Below, in pieces: positions 13,935 to 25,799 of a stretch of DNA of 64,000 bases. Made by a program: the position numbers and the translations under genes. The notes below the pieces were generated by a model. That model ran no database searches. It was not told where the DNA came from and worked only from the letters and a program-made list of their open reading frames with translations. Numbering within the stretch: position 1 is the first letter of the stretch; every line of letters begins with the position of its first letter. Origin of the DNA: Symbiodinium natans (lineage: Eukaryota; Sar; Dinophyceae; Suessiales; Symbiodiniaceae); the NCBI GenBank assembly GCA_905221605.1, contig CAJNDS010001857.1, positions 1-64,000 on the forward strand, read 5' to 3'.

Positions 13935-15900
13935 GCACCCATAGTGCAGGTTTCAGCCTGTTTGGGGCTCATAATGATAGAATATTCTGCCCCTTAACCC
14001 TCAAGCCCCAATGCGAGTGCATTTAGGGACCGCGCCTAAAAACGCACCCATTGTGCAGGTTTCAGCCTGTTTGGGGTTCATACTGATAGGATATCCTGCC
14101 CCTTAACCCTCAAACCCCAATGCGAGTGCGTTTAGGGAACGCCCCTAAACGCACCCATAGTGCAGGTTTCAGCCGATTTATGGTTCGTACTTCTGGACTC
14201 TCAAGCCCCTGAACACCTCAAACCCCAATGCGAGTGCGTTTAGGGACCGCCCCTATACCCATAGTGCAGGTTTAACGCACTCGCTTGGGGTTTGAGGTGT
14301 TCAAGGGCATGAGAGTCCAGTAGTACGAACCCCAAATAGGCTGAAACCTGCACCACGGGTGCGTTTGCACGTGGTCCCTAAACGCACTCGCTTGAGGTTT
14401 GAGGTGTTCAGGGGCATGAGAGTCCATTAGTACGAACCCCAAATAGGCTGAAACCTGCGCCACGGGTGGGTTTGCACAGGCATACCCCAAATAGGCTGAA
14501 ACCTGCACCATGCGTGCGTTTACACGCGGTCCCTAAACGCACTCGTTTCGGGTTTGAGGGTTAAGGGGCATGATATTCTATCAACCAGATTTAATGGAAG
14601 TTGGAAGCACGGCTGGCCAATACCTTTCCAGGACCTGTCGCCCAATCGCGTTCCTTTCGCGGACCTTTCGCGTGCCTTTCGCGCTTTTCAGCGCGCGCTT
14701 CCTCTCAGAACCAACGTGAAATCAGGGAGCACTTTCGCGGTCAGTCGCGGGATCTTGCTCTCCAACACGTGCCATCAACCATCCCAAGCCTGCGTTTTTG
14801 CACTCGACAGGAATCAGTGTGCATTTTTGAAGCCTTCCAAATTGCATTTGCCCCTGATCCCCTCCCCAGCCCCATTTCAACCACCACCGGCCGCCACTGC
14901 AGAAGAAACAGAATGAATGCAGCCAAGCATCAGGCAAATAAAAAACCCCTAAGTCCCATACGGATGCGTTTAGACACGGCCCTGAAACACACTCGTCGGG
15001 GAGCAAAACAAAGTATGTATGAACCCCAAATAGCCTGAAACCTACACAATGGGTGCGTTTAGGCGCTGTCCCTAAACGCACTCGCATTGGGGCTTGAGGG
15101 TTTGAGGGTTAAGGGGCAGGATATTCTATCAGTATGAACACCAAATAGGCTGAAACTTGCCCCCTAAACGCACTCGCACTGGGGCTTGAGGGTTAAGGCG
15201 GTTAAGAGGCAGAATATTCTATCAGTATGAACCCGAAATAGGCTGAAACCTGCGCCACAGGTGCGTTCAGGGGCGGTCCCTAAACGCACTCGCATTGGGG
15301 CTTGAGGGTTAAGGCGCTTAAGGGGCAGGACATTCTATCAGTATGAACCCCAAATAGGCTGAAACCTGCACTATGGGTGCGTTTAGAGGCGGTCCCTGAA
15401 CGCACTCGCATTGGGGCTTGAGGGTTTGAGGGTTAAGGGGCAGGATATTCTATCAGTATGAACACCAAATAGGCTGAAACCTGCACAATGGGTGCGTTTA
15501 GGCGCGGTCCCTAAACGCCCTCGCATTGGGGCTTGAGGGTTAAGAGGCAGGATATTCTATCAATATGAGCCCCAAATAGGCTGAAATCTGCACCACGGGT
15601 GCGTTTAGGGGCGGTCCCTAAACGCACTCGCATTGGGGCTTGAGGGTTAAGCACTTAAGGGGCAGGATACTTTATCAGTATGAACCCCAAATAGGCTGAA
15701 ACCTGCACTGAGTGCGTTTACGGGCGGTCCCTAAACGCACTCGCATTGGGGCTTGAGGGTTTCGGCGGTTAAGCGGCAGAATATTCTATCAGTATGAAGC
15801 CCAAATAGGCTGAAACCTGCACCACGGGTGCGTTAAGGGGTGGTTCCTAAGCGCACTTGCTTGGGGTTTGAGGGTTAAGGGGCATGATATTCTATCAACC
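13935..15900. repeat. Satellite array, ~105-125 bp units, with internal inversion
   Basis: About 14 units sharing AGGCTGAAACCTGCAC, GGTGCGTTTAGG, CCCTAAACGCACTCGCATT and GATATTCTATCAGTATGAA. Units at about 13935-14270 are in reverse orientation (GTGCAGGTTTCAGCCTG) and those from 14280 rightward are forward, so the array turns near 14270. A unique insert at about 14590-14960 splits the forward part. Each unit has a near-palindrome (TAAACGCACTCG and CGAGTGCGTTTA occur on opposite strands). No gene is supported inside. Confidence 0.93.
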
Positions 15901-16031
15901 AGATTATCCCTTTCGCGGCGCCTTCCGCCGCGCTTTCGCGGGCCTTTCGCGGATACTAGAAAAAAAAACAGAAATCTACATAAAATATTCGCCATTAAAG
16001 AAAAATGACAGGGGTTTGCGGATAACCCCCA

Positions 16032-16322
16032 GGGGGGATGGTTGGGGTTTTTGGGCTGGGTGCCACTGCCAGGGTGTATTCTCCTTATGACTCTTCCATT
16101 GGGCCCTGGCCCCATCCAGCAGAACCTCCGCCAGCTCATTCGCCAGCAACGTCAAACCAGTTGCCATGGCTTCCCGTGCTAAACCACCATGATTCGGGGA
16201 TACTGTTGCTGTTCCACTGTGGACTGCCAAGCTGTGTACGTCTTGCTCATGAATCTCCAGCTGGCACCCGAATCGGCGTTACATTGCAATCACTGCTCCT
16301 CTGGGCCGAAATCACCCCTGGG
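16032..16322. repeat. 291-bp direct repeat, right copy
   Basis: Right partner of 13289-13579, same orientation, about 99% identical by eye. The high identity implies a recent duplication or gene conversion. Confidence 0.9.
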
Positions 16323-16768
16323 TTCGCTTCGTGGTGACATGCGAAAATTTAAAATAAAGTTTGTTGATCTTACCTAGCGCGAACATAGCGTTTTCATAGC
16401 GCCACACGGGGGTTTTAGGGGATCCCCCTCGGTGACGCCTTATAGCAAACACATGAAAATAGACCGGGCAAACCAATGAATGTACATTAATGTAACTGAG
16501 CAGACAACGAATTTTGAACGCAACCCACATACCACTTGCGCGTGTTTTCAATGTAGCATGCCTGTTTCTTTCACTCGGATGATTCGGTGTTTTTTTTGTT
16601 TGTTTGTGCTTTTGCGTATTGAGTTGCGTTGTTGAGTTGGAACCAATCATGCTCCTAGTCACCTCCACGGAGAGAGCAATCCCCAACCCAAACGGGTTCC
16701 GCCCCGTCACCTCCACGAAGATCTGCGATGCCGGCGGGCTCCTCACCGGCGGAGTTCCAGATGCGTGA
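16323..16768. other. Spacer without a supported gene
   Basis: Unique-looking DNA with a minus-strand open frame (16312-16836) that reads into the reverse transcriptase pseudogene. No recognisable domain of its own. Confidence 0.5.
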
Positions 16769-16789
16769 TCAGATGCGTGTTTTGCCCTC

Positions 16790-17430
16790 ACGGAGTCGGA
16801 TCCGCGCGTAGGACGTCGTGAAGCGTGCGGACGCACGCGGGCGCCGCATCTGTGGACACATCGTCAAAGAACGCGAAGATGGCCTCGCCGTCAGAAGCTG
16901 GCTCTGAAGGTTGGCGAGCGCAGCATGCTGTTCCAAGGCATCTATAATAGCACTTCTCGCCCTCAGCCTGACCAACATCGTGCGTGCAGCCATCATCGTC
17001 GTACCAGATCTAGACGCTGGGTGTGGCATGCTGCCGCGAACTGAAAGAACAGCGCTCCCAGCATGGACCCCGCGAGACGTGGTCAAAGGCGCCGACGGAA
17101 GCACACGGCTGACTGCCTCGGTGGCGGCACGCGAGCTCAGGCCATATTGATGGGGCATGCATGCCTGCTGGAAGGGGAGCAACATTCTGTGCGCGAAAAA
17201 CGCAGCAGGAGGGACTTCCTCTAGCCGGAGGGCGGCGGGCTTCCTCTTCGTCGTCAAGCAGCACGAAAATGTGCTCATTGCTGGAACCGGATGGGCAACT
17301 GCGGCCCGTCTCTGCGCCGCCCTCCCTGTAGCGATGGATCCTTGCCCTCGACGGCCGCGGTCCTCGGCTCCGGTTCTCCTACCGCGTCCCCTGCCCCAGA
17401 CCACGCCGACGACCAATGGCCGGTCAAGGG
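16790..17430 (-). pseudogene. Degenerate LINE-type reverse transcriptase, copy A
   Basis: Minus-strand fragments in different frames line up with reverse transcriptase (RT) motifs of a non-LTR retrotransposon. First comes HQYGLSSRAATEAVSRVL (RT fingers, compare HQFGLRTRAGTEDVSRLL in copy B). Next, after a frame change, is SVGAFDHVSRG (motif A with catalytic Asp). Then, after another frame change, GEAIFAFFDDVSTD (motif C, FDD) is followed by PACVRTLHDVLRADPTP and a stop. At least two frameshifts break the frame, so it is dead. The enzyme would copy element RNA at a nicked target. The motif order is what I recall of dinoflagellate LINE polyproteins; the subfamily is not known to me. Confidence 0.75.
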
Positions 17431-17647
17431 CTGGCACGTTTGGTTGCCCGTGCGTGCGATGAGCGCGCGTGCGAGAACCGCATCTTGCTGACCGCAGACG
17501 AGCGGCGCATCGAGGTGGTCACCTTTGGCGCGCAGCATGCGCAACAGGCAGTTGGTGATGCGCACAGAGCACCTGATCATTCCGCCTGTTCAGGAGGGGG
17601 GGGAGGGGTGTTGGGGCAGGGCCGTGTCACCAGTCCGTCCGATTAGC

Positions 17648-17790
17648 CAAAGCATCCCTGCACGATGATTGCGTCCATGTGCGTGGGAAGGGCCAGTGCA
17701 TGCATCCATGTCTGCACGATGATAACATCGGTGTTACCAATACGTGCGATTGGCCCGAGAATCCATGTCCGCACGATGAAAAAAACCGTG
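17648..17790 (+). repeat. Degenerate tandem repeat, cluster 1
   Basis: Three units with ATCCATGTCCGCACGATGA / GCATCCATGTCTGCACGATG plus ACGTCCGTGT-like text. The same unit recurs at 18175-18415, on the other side of a LINE fragment. Confidence 0.8.
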
Positions 17791-17862
17791 TGTTCGCTCG
17801 CGCCTCCCGTTCCCATCTGGCCATCCTCGCAAGTGAGGTTGGTGGGAGGTGCATGGAGCCTT

Positions 17863-18120
17863 GAAGCGGCCCGCTTCGTGCGTCTGTTGGCACGTTGCCG
17901 TGCCCGCTCTGTGCCACCGTCCAGCCGTCCCGCTGCCATCTCTGCTTTTGCCCAGCGGTGGTCGGCCCTGCTCGCTTCCGCCGCTGCACGGGCCTTCGCA
18001 GCAAGCCTGCTGTCGCTCCCCCTCGCTGGCACCGGCAACATTGATGGGGAACTCCCAGCCCTCAGCGAGCTCCTTGCTGATTCCTCGGCTGCCCGCACCC
18101 TGGCTGCGGCGCCACTGCAC
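17863..18120 (+). pseudogene. LINE C-terminal module fragment, opposite strand
   Basis: The plus strand reads EAARFVRLLARCRARSVPP, AISAFAQRWSALLASAAARA, FAASLLSLPLAGTGNIDGEL and PALSELLADSSAARTLAAAP. This matches in style the module at 19195-19390 (EVGRRWSADCESLLRRYVRL, then GWASRWSGILAVAVQRRLQ): a basic helix followed by an RW-containing helix. I recall such a module near the C-terminus of dinoflagellate LINE proteins. Here it is isolated and inverted relative to the RT pieces, so it is a rearranged fragment. The frame is open over ~85 codons, but no start or RT domain is attached. Confidence 0.5.
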
Positions 18121-18174
18121 AGGGACCGCGCGGACAGGAGGAAAAAAACACCGGGGGAAAAAAAAAAAAATGTG

Positions 18175-18415
18175 TCACCAGAGCATCCACGCCCTCACGA
18201 TGATAACGTCCGTGTCACCAGAGCATCCATGTCCGCACGATGCAGAGCATCCATGCCAGGGGACGCTGATAACGTCCGTGTTACCAGTGCGTGCGATTGC
18301 CCCGAGCATCCATGTCCGCACGATGACAACGTCCGTGCTACCAGAACATCCATGTCTGCACCATGATAACGTCCATGTTACCACTGCGTGCAAATGGCCA
18401 GAGCATCTATGTCCG
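18175..18415 (+). repeat. Degenerate tandem repeat, cluster 2
   Basis: About six imperfect units with GAGCATCCATGTCCGCACGA and TGATAACGTCCGTG, some fused with GTGCGTGCGATTGCCCCGAG. Same unit as 17648-17790; unit length alternates between about 40 and 60 bp. Confidence 0.85.
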
Positions 18416-18639
18416 CTTCTCTATGCCGAAGCGCGCCTTGAAACAAGGCCTTGTGTGCTGAACCGCGCTCTTAGATCTCAGGGCCTTGACGTGCTATATA
18501 TACATGCGGTAAAACGCATGGGCTTGCATTTAAACGAATTCGTTTGCACTATCTGGCACTACCCCTGTTCGCGCCTGAAATCCTGCAAAGACCTAGGTTT
18601 TCAGCACATTTTTGACGCCCCAACCAACCAGGCGTACTA

Positions 18640-19190
18640 CGCGTGCGTGACTTCGCGGGGCGGCAAAATAGCGCAGCAGTAGCCACGTATCGTCGAGGAA
18701 GGCGAACACAGCCTCGCCAGGCTGGAGTTGGCTTTGGAATTCGCAAGAAGCCTCATGTTGCGCCAAGGCCTAAAAAGCGGCCATGAGCGGATCGCGCTGT
18801 TCGCCGCCTTCGCCCTGAAAAAGAGTGCGTGCACAATCCGCAACACGTGCACGTGCTGGAACTGGCGCGCGAAAAGGAAGAGAGGTCGGAGCTCAATGGA
18901 GCTCAGGCTCTGCGTGCCGCGACCAGCATGGCGATGCGGGAGACGTGATCGAAATCGCCAACCGCATCAACAGACAGCACGGTAGCTCGAGGGCACGCTG
19001 CAGTAGCAGCACGAAGAAGCCGGCTCACGTCCTCCGTGCCTGCCCGGGTGCGAAGCCCGAACTGATGCAGCATGCACGCTTCTTGCAGGCGTGGGGCAAA
19101 TGCTGCGCCCCGCAACCCCAACCTGCTGGGCGGGGCGTCCGGGGCCTGCACCAGGATGTCGGCCATCGGCGCCTGGGAGGGCATGCATCG
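18640..19190 (-). pseudogene. Degenerate LINE-type reverse transcriptase, copy B
   Basis: The minus strand carries, in order: PMADILVQAPDAPPSRLG; CMLHQFGLRTRAGTEDVSRL; ATVLSVDAVGDFDHVSRIAM (RT motif A, Asp present); then after a stop and frame change QGEGGEQRDPLMAAF (motif B region); a stop codon; and LQPGEAVFAFLDDTW (motif C, LDD). The order and spacing fit RT palm motifs of non-LTR elements. Two or more stops and frame shifts make it non-functional. It is diverged from copy A (16790-17430), so the two are separate old insertions or one old duplication. Confidence 0.8.
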
Positions 19191-19194
19191 TCAC

Positions 19195-19390
19195 CCGCCC
19201 AGAACTGCGTTGCAGACGGCGCTGCACGGCGACTGCGAGGATGCCGCTCCACCGGCTTGCCCAGCCTTGCGGGGCAGCGCCACGTATTGCGGGGCTGCAC
19301 GTGCGGCTCGCAGCCTGACGTACCGGCGTAGGAGGGACTCGCAGTCCGCGCTCCACCTCCTGCCGACTTCAGCTGTGAGGATGCACAATC
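19195..19390 (-). pseudogene. LINE C-terminal module fragment upstream of copy B
   Basis: The minus strand reads AEVGRRWSADCESLLRRYVR in one frame and GWASRWSGILAVAVQRRLQ in another, so one frameshift separates them. The module resembles the one at 17863-18120. It lies directly 5' of the RT fragment in transcription order, where a C-terminal module is not expected, which suggests scrambling or head-to-tail element copies. Confidence 0.5.
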
Positions 19391-19399
19391 GTTGACTTC

Positions 19400-21530
19400 A
19401 GCTGCGAGGACGCAATCGTTGCGCCCCCTCCGCGCTCGAGCTCGCGAAAGCCAGAGCCCCAAAAATCTAAGGAAACTAAGCCCCGTCAGTTCCATCTAGA
19501 ATCTTTTCGGGTTTCCTCACGACATTGCAGCCGCAAACGAATTTCGGGCCAACCCGATTCGCTTTAGTATGTTGGTTTGGGTGGGGCGGGAGGCGGCGGG
19601 GAAGGCGGCAGGGGCGGGAGGAGGGGAAAGGGGCAAGGGGGAGGGGACGGACTGGACTGTGGCACGCGGGTCGACTGCAGAAGTGATCAAATTATATATC
19701 TGCGCGCTCCGAGAGGCCAGCAACAGCCACGCTCGGTGCGCCAGCTGAAGCCAACACAAAATCGGCCACAACATGTCATACGGTCATACGGATAGAATGA
19801 ATGAAGCCAGGATGGGCCAGGCAGCTTGCCATAACTAACGGAGGATGAAAGTGGCGTGCCGGACGCAAGAGGCTCTCCGATATACTGGCAACAGACTTAA
19901 CTCACCCAAGTAGACCAGTGCGGTAAAGCATAAGAGTTGTCAGCGCCAACGCGAGATTCCTGTTGCAGGCACGCGCAAAGCCGCAGCAGCGCGAAGGGAG
20001 GACCAGGCCCGATTTCGGAAAATGTGCTGAGCTCAGCTGGAGGGACGCGGCGGCTCGATGGATCATGATCAGGGCTGGACACATGCCGCGGCACCGCAGC
20101 GCTGCAGTTGAAGGCTGGCTCGGAACCAGTTCGCTGGACGGGCGCGCGCGAATCGGGGAGCGTCAACGTAAGGGGGCGAGACGGGTGCAAAAAACTCAAA
20201 GTGGCTGCGCTTCTTGGCTCAACCCACATTCTTGCAGACTAAGCCGCCCGCGCATCATCCTCGCAGTTGACTTCCAAAGTTCGTCGATGTTAAAAGAAGT
20301 GCTTTCCCTGATGTCCCCCGAAGGTTTATGCGTTCAAATGCATTGATGAACTATACTGTACAGCATTTCATTGTCAAAAAGGCCAGGACGCTGCTGGCAC
20401 AGCACGTCCAATGACGTGCCACCTTTTTTGGTGGCGGGGGGCGGGATACCCTGTATATGCACGACAACACTTCAGACGCCTGCGTTGCAAGCCGACAGCA
20501 ACAGCCGGACCACGACTGCTTTGCTTTGCTTAAAAAAGTGCGTTCGCTGTCATTGCCATGAGCATCGCCTCCTCAAAAGTCGTCCGCGCGGGGAACGTTT
20601 TTCCTAGAGTGACTGGCTTCCCCCGTCGGCAGGCAAGTGGGAAACTCGTCACGACACATGGATGAAAGAATTGACAACATTGAATGTCGAAGCTGAAGAA
20701 CAAATTCTCACCCCGGCGACTCGCGACTATGGACTTGCGCTGGCAGGTAAACACGTTCGCAGCTGCGGGATTTCGCCTGTGGCCCGGCGGAGTGACGGTG
20801 CTCCCTGCAGGTTCATGAGTAGCTAGAAGTAGGGTTACAAGTACCCTTACTAGATTTTACAAGTAGAATAAGCGTTACCCTACTTATAACCCTACTTATA
20901 ACTACCATGAACCGACGCACCCAGCCGATTGACACGTAGGCGTTCCATGGCGTTTCCGCACGCTGCCCGCAGATGGGACTTGCCGCCATTGGTCCCGGCA
21001 TCACGGCTCATACCCATCGGCGCGCGTAACGCGTTTCAAGTACGCGCTTGCGAGAGTCGCTGGGTTGCCAGGATGGGCTATTAGGCCTTCACATCCCCAT
21101 AATGAACCCTATAAAGGACCGTTTAATGGACTGTAAGGTATACTAGCCCATCCTGGATGGTCTGCTGAGTCTCTTGGGCGTGTTTGCCATGCATTCGGCG
21201 TGTCGTGGTCAGATGCTCCTAACGTTTGCTGCAAGAGTCGTGGCGCTCAAAACGTCTGGCTGCACCTGCAAGTACGTTGTACCCCTGGCTGTGCATTGAT
21301 ATGGAGTATAGACCAAAGCCCTGCCACGCAAGATCATACAACGAACATGACCCGGAGGACGATGCTGCTAGGAGATAGAAGCTTGGTGAAAGTTCCAGGT
21401 GCCCCTAAACCGTGGTGATAGAGCTGCCATGAATATACAACTATCAACAAACATTGCATACCCAAACATGGAGGACATACTCCTCGCACCTCTTTGCTCC
21501 CAACCAGCTTCCCTAGCCCTGCAACCCGTG
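19400..21530. other. Spacer without a supported gene
   Basis: GC-rich to 20.2 kb (G-rich run 19575-19655), then mixed. Open frames of 60-127 codons on both strands show no recognisable domain. It contains one family C element (20807-20913). Confidence 0.5.
20807..20913. repeat. Short TIR element, family C
   Basis: Starts GCAGGTTCATGAGTAGCTAG and ends CTTATAACTACCATGAACC. The interior has GTAGGGTTACAAGTACCC and CCCTACTTATAACCCTAC, the clearest inverted repeat of this family in the window. Confidence 0.8.
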
Positions 21531-21567
21531 GGTTTAGGGTTTAGGGTTTAGGGTTTAGGGTTCAGGG
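21531..21567. repeat. Interstitial telomere-like array, (TTTAGGG)n
   Basis: Five units, the last TTCAGGG. Confidence 0.95.
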
Positions 21568-21759
21568 TGGGCACCACGATCATCACACATTTTCACATGC
21601 TGGCATGCGCACTGCTTGTGGCTGGCTTGTGGCTGAGCATGCAGGATGGACGCAGACAAGGATCCTCCTCAACCCTGTATGCTCAGAACCCAAATTCGAT
21701 GCACTTCTATAAAATCTTGAGCAAGATATGACCTATACCACGAAAACCCAAAACCCTAC

Positions 21760-22060
21760 AAACACTAAACCGTAGCCCCAAACCCTAACAAAAAACTTGA
21801 GACCCTAAACCCTAATGCTTAAGCCTCTGAATCCCAGAGTCCCTGGACCCAAAACTGTCCATCTTTAGGGTTTAGGCGTTTGTCCCACTTTCCAAGGTTT
21901 AGGGTTTCGTGTTTAGGGTATTCAGGGCCCTAAACCCGAAAGCCGAAACCCTCTTAACCCTAAACCCTAAACCCTCAACCCTAAATCCTAAACCCTCTGA
22001 ACCTTAAACCCTAAACCCTAAACCCTAAACCCTAAACCCCCACTTTGAGGATCCCGGTGA
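21760..22060. repeat. Degenerate mixed-orientation telomere-like region
   Basis: Many CCCTAAA-like units (ACCCTAACA, CCGTAGC, CCTAAATCC variants) interrupted by a TTTAGGG segment at about 21865-21925, ending in a better-preserved array at 22000-22040. This looks like an old array decaying by point mutation. Confidence 0.8.
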
Positions 22061-22372
22061 TGGCTTCGCCCTGAGCTTTCAGGAGCGCGGCGCACTGCTG
22101 GCTTCAGCAGTTTACCTAAGCACTGGCCCACGTTGGAGGATGACATCAAATCTTGTGAGCCTAAAGCCTTAAAACCCTAAACCCTAAACCCTAGACCCTA
22201 AACCCTAAACCCAATAAACCTCAACCGCCTACCTCTTTTTCGCTAACAACCCTAAAAGCTCAACCCCAGAGACTGCACTCAATAGCCGAAGCCCCCACAT
22301 GCTCGTTGCGCTCCCTGAAACATCTATGGCACCTCTTTTTCAAAGCCTCGAAGCAGATCTGCGGTTTTTTTC

Positions 22373-22440
22373 TTTAGGGTTTAGGGTTTAGGGTTTAGGG
22401 TTTAGGGTTTAGGGTTTAGGGTTTAGGGTTTAGGGTTTAG
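22373..22440. repeat. Interstitial telomere-like array, (TTTAGGG)n
   Basis: About ten perfect units, followed directly by a half family C element (22478-22519, ending CTACCCATGAACCTCCAAGT). Confidence 0.96.
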
Positions 22441-22519
22441 TACCCTCAACAAGGATATGATTCAAGGTGTCCCGATTATAACCCCACTTATAGCTACCCA
22501 TGAACCTCCAAGTAGGGTT

Positions 22520-25119
22520 TCTAGGGATTATATGGTTTGCAGGGCTTCTAACCCTCAACCCTAACCCCTAAACTCTCAACACTAAACTCCTCCTGCGCAG
22601 GCCGTGCATTTCCCCGGAGCATTAACTCCCGGCCATGCCGGGGAAGGGCCAAGAAATCTGGGGGGTTAGCCCAGGATTCTCAGGGTTTTGGGTTTAGGGT
22701 TTATATATAGTTTAGGGTTTAGGGTTTAGGCTGCCTATAGTTTCGGGTTTATAGGGCTTCGGGCTATATAGAGTTTAGGGTTCATAGAGTTTAGCTTGCG
22801 GGGCTTGGTGGAAAGTTCAGGAGAAGCATGAGGCAGCTGTCTTGCAATCCCTCGGGGCATACAAAAGATCTTCGAGGCACTGCCTCAATCCGCCCCATAG
22901 ACCCTAGTCGAAAGCCGCACTTCCCCTGAACTGCACCTCTAGCTGGAGGACCTTGCCTCAAGAAAGTTGCTTTTGGGATTTTAGGGTTTTAGGGTTGCCT
23001 TAAAAGCCTTAAATCAAACCCCCCAGACCGAAACCTGGCAGCTGGTTAAGCTGATTCTTGGCCCGCCTCCCGCTTTGGGGAGGCTTCGACGCTTTCCGTG
23101 CCTGGCTCGTGTTCGCCACGCGTGCACACACATTGTCGGGGGGTGGCGGGGTCTCTTAAGGTAGCTTCGCGTTTCAGGGCTCAGGACCCGAAACCCCTGA
23201 AAGCACGCAAAAGCCCAAAGACCATGTCTCCCCCTAAGCCCTATACTGCCTTGTCTTATCGGGAGTCGCGCACGATAATGTGGAAGGTAGGTGCCCGCCG
23301 CAGTGCTGTGGGTGTAGGAACTCTGAGCTTATGGTCCAGAGTCTACCCCCCTTGAACCCCCTGACCCCCTCAACCCTAGAGGCCAACACCATAAACCCTA
23401 AACCGCTAAACTCCTAAACCCTGAACCCTAAACCCGAAGACCCAGACTGTTGGGGAGTCTTAGGGTCTATAGTGTTACTTAGACGCTCTTTTGACTCAGT
23501 AGTCTCCTGAGTACCCCCGAGAAACCCTACGATCATCCCGCTAACCCACTTTACTAGCCCTAAACCCTAAACCCTAAACCCTAAACCCCAAACCCCAAAC
23601 CCTATTCAAGGGTTTCCAAGTAGGGTCTTAGAGCCTGGAGTTTGCCATGGCGCCATTGGCCGGTGAGACACCCTCCAAGGGGGGAGCATCAATAGCCGGT
23701 GAAGGCCGTAGGGGGTCCCGATGCCTGGAGTTGACTTGGCTTAGGGCTTAAGGCTTCGGGCTTCGGGCTTAGGGCTTGGGCAGGGGCTAAGGGCTAAGGG
23801 CTAAGGGCTTAGGGTTTAGGGTTTGGGGTTAAGGGTTTAGGGTTCGGGGTTTAGGGAGTTAGGCTTGAAGGTTTAGGGCTTGAGGGTTTCGAGGTCACCT
23901 CTGAGTCTGGACTCCCAAACAAGACAGGACTCCAAAAGAACAGAAAACAACCCTGTTCGTTTTTAGGGTTGAGGGTTTAGGGTTTAGGGTTTTCCCGGGT
24001 TCAACTTTATTGCTGGCGGCCTGGGGGTTGAGATGGGCATGAAAGGTACGGGATAACGGATAACGCGTAGACTGCTGCTGGTCCTGCGACTTAAGCCTTT
24101 TGGGTTTAGGGAGACTACCAGGGGCTCCTTAGGGTTTATGTCTTATACTTCGTACGGTTTAGGGTCCGGGTTTAGGGTTTAGGGTAATGCCGGCCCCTCA
24201 ACCTTGTCCGGCAACGCTGTTTGCACGCTGTCTTTTGTTCGCACCTCTCCCTCATTCATGTACAGGTATAACCCATGAAGCTGTTGTCCCAGGAGGTCCA
24301 CTTCGTGCGACTTGAAGATTCATGAGTAGCTATAAGTTGGGCGAAAGGTAGGGTAACTCTGCCTTATGGCCTCACTCATGAAGAGTTATTATAACCCTCC
24401 TAACACCCCAACAGCTCCCTGGAGCCCCACTTAGGCCCAACAAAAACCCAAACCTGAACCCTGACAACCCATCTTTCTCCGAAAGCGCCCCGAGAACCCA
24501 AAACCCCCTAGCGTTGTCCAGGTGCCAAGGGCGAGCTGTTGGGCGGCCGTAGCGGCGCACCTCGATCGTCAAAAAAAGGGTTTTTTCAGGTCGCTAAGAA
24601 CCCGAAACCCTGGCGGTTCTTAGGGCCCCGGGAGGTTCTTGGGACTCTTCGGGCTCATATCCAGGGCTCAAGCCCGACTTTGAAGGATTCATGGGTATGC
24701 GGCTCCCAGCCGGTTTGGGGTTTAAGGTTGAGGCTTCAGGAGGGAAACACTTAGAATCTAAAGAAAGTCAACGCCAAGCCCAGCCTAGCCTGAAATCCTG
24801 GAGCGCCAAGCTCTACTTCATGGGTCACAAGCTGAGTTTGGCTTTAGAGTTGGGGGGGGAGTTTAGGGTTGAGGGGGCTACTTGAAGGTTCATGGGGCAT
24901 TTCTGAGTCAAAGGCTTCCACCGCACTGAGAACCCTTCCCTAAACCCTAAACCCTCTTCCAAGGCTCCATCTAAAGCCGCCCCCCTAAGCCCTAAGCCCC
25001 ACCTAAAGCCCCCTAAGTCTAAACCAACTTGAACTTCAACCTCTGAGCCCCCCCCCCCCTCAATCTCTGAAATGCTAAGGACCCACACTTTGGGTTCCTA
25101 TTTACTAGGGCTTAGGGCA
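22520..25119. other. Spacer with degenerate telomere-like DNA
   Basis: Short runs at 22685-22730, 23560-23605, 23740-23885 (GGGCTTA and GGGCTAA variant blocks), 23963-23990 and 24165-24185. No recognisable protein in the open frames 23098-23355, 24539-24754 or 24825-25088. Confidence 0.5.
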
Positions 25120-25193
25120 TAGGTTGGGATTGTAACCGGGCATAAGATAATCCCGATTAAGGACTGCTAGTATAAGGGGGGGAACATCCAAGG
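25120..25193. repeat. Short TIR element, family D (5' end diverged)
   Basis: The right end AGGACTGCTAGTATAAGG followed by GGGGAACATCCAA matches 37384-37486. The left end is reduced to GGTTGGGAT. Confidence 0.65.
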
Positions 25194-25451
25194 CATGGGG
25201 CTTAGGGTTTAGGGTTTAGGGGAATACAGAGTCTTGGATTCAGGGTACCTGAGGAAGTTGAAGGCGAAACTAATCTCGAGAACTGGCCATAGTGAAGTAG
25301 GGTTTTTTCGCACGAGAGTTCTGAAAATGGACACCCAAATAGGGGTTTCCGACAACAAGGGGCCCCTAACACGGAAAACAATCGGATCCCCTTACAAAAA
25401 AATGGCCCCAAATAAGGTCCCCCCTACTGCTGCAAAACTCTCAAGTACCAG

Positions 25452-25727
25452 TACCCCTACATGGAGGTTCATGGGTATTTATACGTGGCGTTATATGTAG
25501 GGTAACTATCATTATAACCCTACTTCTACGATGCGGGTTTGCGAAGATATACCCCACATAGTAGGATACCCTGACAATAAGGACCCCAAGAGGGCACCCT
25601 AAAATCGGAAACCCCCATACCTACACTAAACCCTAAACCCTAAACCCTAAACCCTCAACCCTAAACCCCAAACCCTCAACCCTAAACCCTAAACCCTAAA
25701 TTGTATCTACCCATGAACCTTCAAGTA
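25452..25727. repeat. Split family C element around a telomere-like array
   Basis: The left half TGGAGGTTCATGGGTATTTA is at 25452 and the right half ATCTACCCATGAACCTTC is at about 25703. Between them lie family E-like text (25560-25617) and a CCCTAAA array (25626-25700). Confidence 0.55.
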
Positions 25728-25799
25728 AGCTCCACTTCACATGCTTCCCCGCCCAGCGGCCCGCAGGGGAGGAGCTGGGAGTCGGTCCGAACCTGGGTT

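Noticed and set aside
13289-16322. Second LTR retrotransposon
   Set aside because: The 291-bp repeats lack TG..CA ends, a target duplication, primer site and any coding interior; kept as a flanking duplication only.
16769-17437. Intact 222-codon gene on minus
   Set aside because: Real RT similarity jumps among frames, so this single frame is mostly a shadow; annotated as a pseudogene.
17665-18366. Intact 233-codon plus-strand gene
   Set aside because: Only the middle (17863-18120) resembles a LINE module; the rest is tandem repeat.
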